From: CAYLQA01 sp964385695 | Lineage (GTDB): Bacteria > Desulfobacterota > Desulfobulbia > Desulfobulbales > Desulfurivibrionaceae | Direction: 5' to 3' | NCBI GenBank assembly: GCA_964385695.1 | Contig: CAYLQA010000070.1 | Coordinates: 1-9,838, forward strand | Length of the DNA stretch: 9,838 bases | Shown here: positions 1-6,072 of the stretch, piece by piece | Position numbering within the stretch: position 1 is the stretch's first letter | Layout of the letters: each line of letters begins with the position of its first letter | Made by a program: the position numbers and the translations under genes | The notes under the pieces: generated by a model | Told to the model about the DNA's origin: nothing | The model's input: only the letters and a program-made list of their open reading frames with translations | Databases searched by the model: none

Positions 1-82
1 GACAAGTGACAAGTGACAAGTGACAAGTGACAAGTGACAAGTGACAAGTGACAAGTGACAAGTGACAAGTGACAAGTGACAA
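1..82. repeat. GACAAGT heptamer tandem repeat array
   Basis: Eleven perfect head-to-tail copies of GACAAGT fill bases 1-77, followed by a partial copy (GACAA) that merges into an A-run ending at 87. The array starts at base 1, so its true length is unknown. Because 7 is not a multiple of 3, each forward frame meets TGA every 21 bases. The reverse strand is stop-free in all three frames and would read as repeats of TCHLSLV. The array lies 73 bases upstream of the PHP-domain gene, so it is intergenic. There are no spacers, so it is not a CRISPR array. Confidence 0.97.
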
Positions 83-154
83 AAAAATGTTGCCAACTCT
101 TTGTTTTGTCAATACTTTTTTTTACTCGTTACTAAAAAATCGGAGGTTTTTATC

Positions 155-808
155 ATGATCGACCTGCACACCCATTCTCTTTTTAGTGATGGCGAACTGG
201 TCCCGGCAGAACATGTGCGCCGGGTGGAAATTCTTGGTTACAGCGCCATAGCCATTACCGACCATGCAGACTCGTCTAACCTTGATTTTATAATTCCGCG
301 AATCGTCCAGGTGGCTGCCGACTTAAACCCTTACACCAAGACGACCTTGATTCCCGGTATCGAACTGACCCATGTGCCGCCTGAACTTTTTGCCCAACTG
401 ACCAAAAGAGCCAGAGAGCTTGGGGCCAAGGTTATTGTCGGGCATGGAGAAACGCCTGTTGAGCCAGTACGTTCCGGCACCAACAAGGCTGCCATTGAAG
501 CAGGGGTTGATGTTTTGGCCCACCCCGGTTTCATCTCAAGCGAGGATGCTGATCTTGCAGCAAGCAAGGGAACCCTGCTTGAGCTTTCCGGCCGCAAGGG
601 ACACTCCTTAACCAACGGTCACGTAGCAAGGATGGCCAAGGCTGTAGGCGCCAAACTTGCCGTAAACGCCGATGCCCATGGACCTGGAGATTTCCTGACC
701 TCTGAGATGGCTGAGACCGTTGCCCTTGGTGCCGGGCTGACGGCAGAAGAGTATGTTGAGGTCAGGAAGAATATGGCCCACCTGGTCCAGGAGGCCCTTG
801 TTTCCTGA
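155..808 (+). CDS. PHP-domain metal-dependent phosphoesterase (histidinol-phosphatase-like)
   Basis: This 217-residue protein is a small stand-alone PHP (polymerase and histidinol phosphatase) domain, probably a cytoplasmic metal-dependent phosphatase. The metal-ligand motifs appear in family order: HTH at residues 5-7, TDH at 35-37, GIE at 68-70, GHGE at 96-99, AHP at 122-124 and NADAH at 171-175. The fold is therefore complete, at about the length of a minimal PHP protein. The ATG at 155 is chosen because GGAGG at 142-146 sits 8 bases upstream and MIDLHTHS is the typical PHP N-terminus. The frame stays open back to a TTG at 101, but that extension is poor and has no ribosome site. A TTGCCA box at 90-95 directly after the heptamer array could be a -35 element, though no convincing -10 follows. 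The gene appears monocistronic. The family covers histidinol phosphatases and nucleotide or polymerase-linked phosphoesterases. No his genes are adjacent, so the substrate is unknown. Confidence 0.88.
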   Translation: MIDLHTHSLFSDGELVPAEHVRRVEILGYSAIAITDHADSSNLDFIIPRIVQVAADLNPYTKTTLIPGIELTHVPPELFAQLTKRARELGAKVIVGHGETPVEPVRSGTNKAAIEAGVDVLAHPGFISSEDADLAASKGTLLELSGRKGHSLTNGHVARMAKAVGAKLAVNADAHGPGDFLTSEMAETVALGAGLTAEEYVEVRKNMAHLVQEALVS

Positions 809-814
809 TTTTTT
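788..814 (+). terminator. Probable intrinsic terminator overlapping the PHP gene stop codon
   Basis: CAGGAGGC (788-795) pairs with GTTTCCTG (800-807) around a 4-base loop. This gives an 8-bp stem with two G-U pairs, followed by six T residues at 809-814. The stem contains the last codons and part of the TGA stop (806-808). It is placed to end the PHP transcript. The G-U pairs make it only moderately strong. Confidence 0.5.
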
Positions 815-1065
815 CCATGCCAAGCTGATACGGCCATTCATACGTAAATATTCGCTAAGTTTTTTTCCCAAGCTTGATGAGGTTCCGGTCAAGCACCTAT
901 TCGCCATACAAGATTACATTCTCCCAAGCGATTGGTTTATGAGTTGTTATTTTGTTAGCACTTCAAGTCGGGACTGTTACAGCTTATTTGTAGCAGTTCT
1001 CCCCTCTTCCAGCCTCCCGCAACAACAAAAAAACATAAAAGTCAGGTTGGGACCAATATAAACCC
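815..1065. other. Intergenic region without a recognisable gene
   Basis: No reading frame here has both a ribosome site and protein-like composition. The only frames across it continue out of the neighbouring gene in the wrong phase. Apart from the terminator at its left edge and the merR promoter just beyond its right edge, I see no RNA gene or convincing repeat. Confidence 0.5.
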
Positions 1066-1097
1066 TTGACCCTGTAGTATGGTACGGGGCTTATAAT
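1066..1097 (+). promoter_or_regulatory. MerR-type promoter/operator with 20-bp spacer upstream of merR
   Basis: A -35 box TTGACC (1066-1071) and a perfect -10 box TATAAT (1092-1097) are separated by 20 bp, longer than the usual 17. Such stretched spacers (19-20 bp) are the hallmark of promoters that MerR-family activators untwist. An imperfect dyad fills the spacer: CCCTGTAG (1070-1077), TATG, GTACGGGG (1082-1089), with 6 of 8 arm positions complementary. The right arm contains GTACGG, the half-site of the classical mercury-resistance operator. Transcription would begin about 33 bases before the merR start codon, implying that the regulator controls its own operon. Confidence 0.75.
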
Positions 1098-1136
1098 AAT
1101 TTACAAAGATAAATAAAGGGCATAGAAGGTTGAGAA

Positions 1137-1571
1137 ATGGGTGGATTGACAATTGGCAAAATTGCCAAAAGGGCCGGAGTTGGTATCGAAACAATCAGGT
1201 TCTATGAACGTCGAGGGCTTCTTGAACCGCCTCCGAGGGGAGAGAGCGGCTATCGGCTGTACCCTGAGGAGGTAATAGATCGTTTGCTCTTTATCAGGCG
1301 GGCCAAGGAGCTTGGTTTCTCACTCAATGAAATAAAAGAGCTTTTGTCCCTGCGTCATGCACCGGCTGCGACATGCGGTGAGGTGAAGCACCGGGCCGAA
1401 AGTAAGATTGCCGACATTGAAGGAAAAATTCGGGATCTTGAGAAAATGAAAGCCATCCTTTCACAACTGACGACAACATGCCTGGGCCGCGGACCGGCAA
1501 GCGAATGCCCTATTCTGGAAGCTCTTACCTCCCCGGTGGTGAGGGATAATGCAGGAAAAGAACAGCCATAA
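1137..1571 (+). CDS. merR: MerR-family transcriptional regulator, mercury-type
   Basis: This is a 144-residue cytoplasmic DNA-binding regulator. An N-terminal winged helix-turn-helix (about residues 4-72) carries the MerR signatures TIGKIAKRAG and ETIRFYERRGLL. A long dimerisation helix (about 80-112) and a short metal-binding tail follow. Cysteines lie at 80, 115 and 124. Their spacing (35 and 9) is identical to that of Cys82, Cys117 and Cys126, the Hg(II) ligands of Tn501/Tn21 MerR, and the flanking residues (TCGEV, ECPILEAL) also align. Zn, Cu and Pb sensors of the family arrange their cysteines differently. The length also matches MerR (144 residues). The ATG at 1137 follows AAGG at 1126-1129. 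The gene sits directly downstream of an operator-like promoter and is probably co-transcribed with the thioredoxin-like gene 115 bases downstream. Hg(II) sensing is inferred from the triad. Another soft thiophilic metal is possible. Confidence 0.85.
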   Translation: MGGLTIGKIAKRAGVGIETIRFYERRGLLEPPPRGESGYRLYPEEVIDRLLFIRRAKELGFSLNEIKELLSLRHAPAATCGEVKHRAESKIADIEGKIRDLEKMKAILSQLTTTCLGRGPASECPILEALTSPVVRDNAGKEQP

Positions 1572-1686
1572 CAATAAACAGAAAAAACAGGGCACCAACA
1601 GTCTCAGAGTGGTGCCACCGGTGAGAAGATTACTCAAGCGGAGCCGTTTGGCAAAGCAAAACATCAATTCGATGAGGAGGTGTAGC

Positions 1687-1956
1687 ATGGCTACCACTCG
1701 AAAAATAGAAGTATTCAGTGCAGGATGTCCTCTCTGTGAGGAAACGGTTGCAATGGTTCAGCGCCTGAGTTGTCCTTCATGCGAGGTGAGTGTTGTCGAC
1801 ATGAAGGATATCAAGGGGGCGACCCGGGGAAGGGAATTGGGTGTCCGTTCCGTACCCGCTGTGGCGATCAATGGCAAACTGGCAGACTGTTGCGCGGAGC
1901 GTGGGGTTGATGAAGTCACCCTGCAGAGTGCAGGTCTTGGCCGGTTAATTGCCTAA
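1687..1956 (+). CDS. Small cysteine-rich thioredoxin/glutaredoxin-fold protein
   Basis: This 89-residue protein, without a signal peptide, fits a minimal thioredoxin fold. A first strand (KIEVF) leads into CPLC at 14-17, a helix follows, then a second motif CPSC at 29-32 and strand EVSVVDM. The cis-proline segment RSVPAVAING (proline 57) follows, and a Cys-Cys pair sits at 68-69. Six cysteines in 89 residues is far above a normal thioredoxin, so it may chelate or hand over a thiophilic metal rather than, or as well as, exchange disulfides. The ATG at 1687 is preceded by a strong GAGGAGG (1674-1680) at 6 bases. The same frame is open back to 1549 inside merR, but that stretch is basic and low in complexity and is probably not translated. 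An in-frame ATG at 1672 is the only other candidate. Its position after merR suggests metal-induced co-expression. I cannot assign a named family. Confidence 0.82.
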   Translation: MATTRKIEVFSAGCPLCEETVAMVQRLSCPSCEVSVVDMKDIKGATRGRELGVRSVPAVAINGKLADCCAERGVDEVTLQSAGLGRLIA

Positions 1957-1971
1957 CCAATAAACTGTAAG

Positions 1972-2005
1972 ACTCGGTGGCCGGAACTATTACCGGCTAC
2001 CGAGT
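1972..2005. terminator. Stem-loop between convergent genes, possible terminator
   Basis: ACTCGGTGGCCGG (1972-1984) and CCGGCTACCGAGT (1993-2005) form a 13-bp GC-rich stem with one G-A mismatch and an 8-base loop, 16 bases after the thioredoxin-like gene stop. No T-tract follows on either strand, so it is not a textbook intrinsic terminator. It could block read-through or protect the 3' end between the merR unit and the oncoming lysC operon. Confidence 0.5.
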
Positions 2006-2095
2006 GTGAGGCCCGCCTGAGAGAAGAGGGATGCAAAGGTTTGATATTGAGCTGCTGTTTCCAGAAATTTCTCCCGATCCAATACAATCGTCGGA

Positions 2096-2656
2096 TTAAT
2101 CCACCCTGAGGTGTGGCATAATCTGTTCTAGTTTTTTTGGGCCTATGCCTTTTACCTGGGCAAGATCCTCAAGCCGCTCTACCCTCCCCTCTTTTTCCCT
2201 GAAATCAATAATTCTTTGGGCCAGCTTCGGGCCAACACCTTTGATGGTGCACAATGTTTCTCTGCTTGCCCTGTTTATTGGGAGCGGCAAGAAGAGGACC
2301 GGGGTGTTTGCCGCTGGTATGGGGCCAACGATTGGCAGTTCTCTCTCTCGGATGGTGATAGTGGTATCCGGAGGGAGGAGGTTGTTGAGGATAGAGTTTT
2401 TATTCTTTGTGGGCAGGGCGATATTGCTCAGGATATAGAGTTGCCGGAAGGTTGTCGCGGCAGGGAGTTGGTAGAGACCTGGGGCAACACGGTCCCCCTT
2501 AAGCCAGATCGTAATACTCTCTGAGTTTGTAATGGGGGAGGGATTTTTTGTTGGTTGGGAGAACAGTAGATAAAAGGAAAAACTAAGGGCAACAAGAAGC
2601 AGGACTGCCAGACGCAAATCCTGCTTCTTGGTATCAATCGTTGTCTTTATGCTCAT
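2096..2656 (-). CDS. ComEA-like helix-hairpin-helix membrane-anchored protein
   Basis: This 186-residue protein resembles the competence DNA-binding protein ComEA. It has a short cytoplasmic N-terminus, one transmembrane segment (about residues 14-32), and an extracytoplasmic middle domain (about 47-105) that may be SLBB-like. The C-terminal pair of helix-hairpin-helix motifs is IKGVGP (138-143) and VKGIGP (168-173), introduced by LPINRAS, the usual entry to the ComEA repeat. The tandem motifs bind the DNA backbone without sequence specificity. The start at 2656 overlaps the end of cimA by 23 bases in another frame. The nearest AAGG abuts the ATG, so translation probably depends on coupling to cimA. 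In the family, anchored ComEA proteins receive DNA at the cell surface during uptake. No other competence gene is in view, so that role is inferred. Confidence 0.8.
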   Translation of the reverse strand: MSIKTTIDTKKQDLRLAVLLLVALSFSFYLLFSQPTKNPSPITNSESITIWLKGDRVAPGLYQLPAATTFRQLYILSNIALPTKNKNSILNNLLPPDTTITIRERELPIVGPIPAANTPVLFLPLPINRASRETLCTIKGVGPKLAQRIIDFREKEGRVERLEDLAQVKGIGPKKLEQIMPHLRVD

Positions 2657-4229
2657 CCTTCATGAGCTTGTAGGTGATGGAGTCCACCAGGGCCTGCCAG
2701 CTGGCCTCGATGATATCATGCGAAACACCGACCGTGCCCCAGGTGGAAACATTATCCGTTGTTTCCACCAACACACGAACGCGAGCGCCGGTTCCATGCT
2801 CACTGGCCAATACACGCACCTTGTAATCAGTGAGCTCCATCTCCTTGAGGTTGGGGTAAAAACGGGTCAGGGCCTTGCGCAACGCCTTGTCCAAAGCATT
2901 GACCGGGCCGTTACCCAAAGAGGCGGTGTGTACCTCTTCCCCACCCACGGTAAGTCGGATGGTCGCCTCGTCCATCTGCTCGATGTCCGGGTTCTTCAGG
3001 CTGATCACTCGAAAACCCTTCAGGTCAAAGTAATGTTTTCGAGTTCCCATGGCTCGCCGCATGAGCAACTCAAAGGAGGCCTCAGCCCCTTCATACTGAA
3101 AGCCCTGATTCTCAAGCTCCTTAAGCTCCTTGACAATGGAGCTGACCACAGGATCCTTGCTATCAAGATCCAGGCCGAACTTTTTGGCCTTATGCAGAAC
3201 ATTGCTCTTGCCGGAAAGATCTGAGATCAGGATGCGTCGGAGATTGCCAACCTTTTCTGGCACAATGTGCTCATAGGTCAAGGGGTTGCGTTGTACTGCA
3301 CTGACATGGATGCCGCCCTTGTGGGCAAAGGCGGACATGCCCACATAGGGCTGGTATTTATTGTGGGGCAAATTGGCAAGTTCGGTAACAAAGCGGGAAA
3401 CCTCGGTGAGTTTTTCAAGATTTTTCCCGGCATAGCACTCCTGCTCCATCTTCAGGGTGATGGCCGGAATGACAGTGGTCAAGTTTGCATTGCCGCAACG
3501 TTCGCCAAAACCGTTGGTGGTGCCCTGGACATGGCTTGCGCCGCAACTTACCGCCATCACTGAATTAGCCACTGCGGTTTCCGTGTCGTTATGGGCATGG
3601 ATTCCAAGATCCACTGTGGCCCCGGTCTTGGCAAGGTGCTCCTTAACCGTGTCCATGATTGCGCTGATCTCCGTGGGCAGGGTACCACCGTTGGTGTCGC
3701 ACAGAACCAGGCATTCTGCTCCACCGGCCACGGCCTTATCCAGTGTTTTGAGGGCATATTCCGAATTTGCCTTAAAGCCGTCGAAGAAATGCTCGGCATC
3801 ATAAAAGAGATGCTCTACATGGGGCCGCAAAAAGGCCAGGGATTCTTCGATGATCTGCAGATTATCGTCAAGTCCGATGCGCAGAGCATCGTGGACATGA
3901 ATATCCCAGGTCTTGCCGAAAATGGTGATCGCCGGAGTCTTGGCTGCCACCAGGGCTAAGAGGTTCGGATCCTCCTCGGTTTTGTTGGCGAAAAGTCTGG
4001 TGGAACCAAAGGCGGCAACCTGAGCATGTTTCAGCTCGTAATTCTGGATTTCCTGGAAAAATTCCGCATCCTTGGGGTTTGAGCCAGGCCAACCGCCCTC
4101 AATAAAGTCAATACCCAGTTCGTCAAGCTTCACGGTAATTCGCAGCTTGTCCTCAACGGAAAGATTAAAGTTCTCCGCCTGGGTACCGTCTCGTAAGGTG
4201 GTGTCGTAAATAACTACATTCTTGGCCAT
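2634..4229 (-). CDS. cimA: (R)-citramalate synthase
   Basis: This 531-residue enzyme condenses acetyl-CoA with pyruvate to (R)-citramalate, the first step of the threonine-independent route to 2-oxobutyrate and isoleucine. The catalytic TIM barrel (about residues 1-280) begins with YDTTLRDGTQ (8-17), holding the Arg-Asp pair of the isopropylmalate/homocitrate synthase family. The metal-binding HAHND is at 211-215, and GFGERCGNANL at 240-250 completes the signature. EGGWPGSNPKD (44-54) and the length of about 530 match the long citramalate synthase class rather than LeuA or NifV. HKGGIH (303-308) lies in the linker. The C-terminal part (about 400-520) is the LeuA-type allosteric dimer domain where isoleucine feedback is expected. 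It follows lysC by 43 bases on the same strand, so the two are probably co-transcribed. The ribosome site is weak (ACGAGC upstream). Family assignment is firm. The symbol rests on family resemblance. Confidence 0.93.
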   Translation of the reverse strand: MAKNVVIYDTTLRDGTQAENFNLSVEDKLRITVKLDELGIDFIEGGWPGSNPKDAEFFQEIQNYELKHAQVAAFGSTRLFANKTEEDPNLLALVAAKTPAITIFGKTWDIHVHDALRIGLDDNLQIIEESLAFLRPHVEHLFYDAEHFFDGFKANSEYALKTLDKAVAGGAECLVLCDTNGGTLPTEISAIMDTVKEHLAKTGATVDLGIHAHNDTETAVANSVMAVSCGASHVQGTTNGFGERCGNANLTTVIPAITLKMEQECYAGKNLEKLTEVSRFVTELANLPHNKYQPYVGMSAFAHKGGIHVSAVQRNPLTYEHIVPEKVGNLRRILISDLSGKSNVLHKAKKFGLDLDSKDPVVSSIVKELKELENQGFQYEGAEASFELLMRRAMGTRKHYFDLKGFRVISLKNPDIEQMDEATIRLTVGGEEVHTASLGNGPVNALDKALRKALTRFYPNLKEMELTDYKVRVLASEHGTGARVRVLVETTDNVSTWGTVGVSHDIIEASWQALVDSITYKLMKDEHKDND

Positions 4230-4272
4230 TTTTTTAGCTCGTTACTTTCATTTATTCTTAAGGGCTGACAGC

Positions 4273-5490
4273 TTACTCTTTTTCCAGCTCAAAGGCGTCG
4301 TGCAGGGCGCGAACCGCCAGCTCAGTGTATTTTTCCTGGATAACACAGGAGACCTTGATCTCAGAGGTGGAGATCATCAGTATATTAATACCCTCTTCGG
4401 AGAGCACCTTGAACATGGTGGAGGCAATGCCGGTATGGTTCCGCATGCCAACGCCCACAATGGAAACCTTGGCAATCTTGTCTGAACCGCTCACGGATTC
4501 GGCGTCAACATCCTTGGCCACCTCCTCCATGATCTCCATGGTCTTCGTATAATCGGTACGCGGCACAGTAAAGGTCATGTCGGTCAGCTCGCCATCGCGT
4601 GTGTTCTGGATGATCATGTCCACAACGATTCCCTGGTCGGAAATCGGGTTGAAAATCCTTGAGGCGATGCCGGGGGTATCCGGCACTTTACTGATGGTAA
4701 TACGCGCTTCGTTTTTGTTGTAAGTTACACCGGATACCGGGTTGGATTCCATTGCTTCATCCTCCTCCATTACCCATGTTCCCTCGGTCTCAGTAAAGGT
4801 TGAGCGAACATGCAAAGGTACTTTAAATCGTTTGGCAAAGCTGACCGAGCGAATATCCAGCACTTTAGCGCCAAGGCTGGCCAGCTCCAACATTTCATCA
4901 TAAGAGATACGTTCAATCTTGCGGGCAGAGTCACAGATGTTCGGGTCCGTTGTGTAGACCCCATCCACATCGGTATAAATCTCGCAGGAATCTGCCTTAA
5001 GCGCTGCAGCCAGTGCCACAGCCGTGGTGTCTGAACCGCCACGGCCCAGGGTGGTGATATGACCGTGTTCGGTTACTCCTTGAAATCCGGCAACCACAAC
5101 CACCTTACCCATATCGAGTTGTTCTCTGATCTGCTCCTCGTCAATGGTCTTGATGCGGGCCTTGGTATGCATGTCATCGGTCACAATTTTGACCTGATCG
5201 CCAAGGAGGGAGACCGCGTCATGGCCAGCCTCTTTAATTGCCATGGCAAAAAGAGAGATTGTTACCTGCTCTCCGCTGGAAAGCAGGACGTCCATCTCAC
5301 GCGGATCCGGGATGGACTGCATCTGGTTGGCCAGCTCAACAAAGCGGTTGGTCTCACCGGACATTGCCGAAAGCACAACAACCATGTCATTACCCTGCGC
5401 TTTATTGCGCAAAACGCGGGCAGCCACGTTTTTGATTTTTTCGGCAGTGCCAACAGATGTACCGCCGAACTTCTGTACTATCAGTGCCAT
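4273..5490 (-). CDS. lysC: Aspartate kinase (aspartokinase)
   Basis: This 405-residue cytoplasmic enzyme phosphorylates aspartate, the committed step to lysine, threonine, methionine and diaminopimelate. The amino-acid kinase domain covers about residues 1-245. It carries KFGGTS (7-12), SSGEQV (71-76), the glycine-rich TLGRGGSDTTA (147-157) and TDVDGVYTTDP (173-183). Two C-terminal ACT domains (about 262-330 and 340-402), including MISTSEIKVSCVI, bind the feedback amino acid. Length and layout are those of monofunctional class aspartokinases, with no homoserine dehydrogenase fused. The ATG at 5490 gives the canonical MALIVQKFGG start. The nearest Shine-Dalgarno-like GGAG (5506-5503) is 12 bases away, which is long. 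It is the first gene of the - strand run lysC-cimA-comEA-like and has an AT-rich leader with a small hairpin. I find no lysine riboswitch core, so control is probably by feedback on the ACT domains. Confidence 0.96.
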   Translation of the reverse strand: MALIVQKFGGTSVGTAEKIKNVAARVLRNKAQGNDMVVVLSAMSGETNRFVELANQMQSIPDPREMDVLLSSGEQVTISLFAMAIKEAGHDAVSLLGDQVKIVTDDMHTKARIKTIDEEQIREQLDMGKVVVVAGFQGVTEHGHITTLGRGGSDTTAVALAAALKADSCEIYTDVDGVYTTDPNICDSARKIERISYDEMLELASLGAKVLDIRSVSFAKRFKVPLHVRSTFTETEGTWVMEEDEAMESNPVSGVTYNKNEARITISKVPDTPGIASRIFNPISDQGIVVDMIIQNTRDGELTDMTFTVPRTDYTKTMEIMEEVAKDVDAESVSGSDKIAKVSIVGVGMRNHTGIASTMFKVLSEEGINILMISTSEIKVSCVIQEKYTELAVRALHDAFELEKE

Positions 5491-6066
5491 TTCTTTCTGC
5501 TACTCCGTATATAAATTTTTACTTAAAAAAAATTGTGCAGACGTAGGTAAACTCCTCGCAACACGAGGAGCAGAATCATTTTATTTACCAAGATTCCTTG
5601 TAGAGAACTACTTTTTTTTAGTTTTCATTGTAAAAACCTTTTTCCGTGGAGATCGCTGGCAAGTAAAACATTTTTAATGTGTACAAGTTACTGTATGTGT
5701 ATGTTCTCTAATATTGAAACAAATAACGCTCTGTAATAATAGATTTTTTTAGTAGTCTGGTAGAATACGCTCAATAACCATCATTGAGTTTTGTCTCATT
5801 ATTTCAGTAGGATACATTCCAAGCTAACAAGTCAGTTGAAATGTTTTACCCACACACTAAATTAACAAATTAAAGAAGTTTATAAATTTTACAGTCATAA
5901 TGAGCAAGTTTATTACCCTGCGTTTTCAACCGATAAGAAAGGTGTAGGCAAAATATTCAGATGGTGAGCAAAAGAAACTTGTAACAATCTCAAGAATTTG
6001 CTAAAAGCTATAGTGGTTATTGTAGTTGCCCTTTTTTAATCCTGTAATTTCTTCTGTGAATGGGAT
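5491..6066. other. AT-rich divergent intergenic region (lysC / M23 peptidase)
   Basis: This 576-base gap separates lysC (-) from the peptidase gene (+) and must hold both promoters. I see no convincing gene. Forward-strand candidates are TTGAAA (5714-5719) with an extended TG-type -10 AATAAT (5735-5740), and TTGAAA (5836-5841) with TAAATT (5858-5863) at a 16-base spacer. TATAGT at 6009-6014, within an 11-mer shared with the trmL leader, is a third possible -10. A perfect 6-bp hairpin CTCAAT/ATTGAG (5770-5775, 5783-5788) is followed by TTTT and could end a short transcript. No clear lysC promoter stands out on the - strand. All of these calls are by eye and weak. Confidence 0.4.
5552..5570 (-). 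promoter_or_regulatory. Small hairpin in the lysC leader
   Basis: CTCCTCG (5552-5558) and CGAGGAG (5564-5570) form a perfect 7-bp stem with a 5-base loop, 62 bases upstream of the lysC start. On the - strand a run of eight T residues (5532-5525) comes only after 19 further bases, so it is not a standard terminator. A leader structure affecting lysC expression is possible, but the sequence does not prove it. Confidence 0.35.
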
Positions 6067-6072
6067 TTGTCC

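Noticed and set aside
1..82. CRISPR array or attachment-site repeats
   Set aside because: The repeat unit is 7 bases with no spacers. It is a simple tandem repeat.
101..154. N-terminal extension of the PHP protein from a TTG at 101
   Set aside because: No ribosome site precedes it. The extra residues are atypical, and GGAGG at 142-146 points to the ATG at 155.
1549..1686. Upstream start of the thioredoxin-like protein inside merR
   Set aside because: The extra 46 residues are basic and low in complexity, and a strong GAGGAGG sits exactly before the ATG at 1687.
1972..2005. Insertion-sequence terminal inverted repeats
   Set aside because: The arms are only 8 bases apart, so they form a hairpin rather than flanking an element.
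2628..3224. 198-residue forward reading frame opposite cimA
   Set aside because: It is antisense to a clear citramalate synthase and has no ribosome site or recognisable motif.
5243..5677. 144-residue forward frame running out of lysC into the intergenic region
   Set aside because: Most of it is antisense to lysC. The remainder is AT-rich noncoding sequence with no start signal.
5491..5700. Lysine riboswitch in the lysC leader
   Set aside because: Only one short hairpin is visible. The multi-helix junction and conserved core expected of a lysine riboswitch could not be found by eye.
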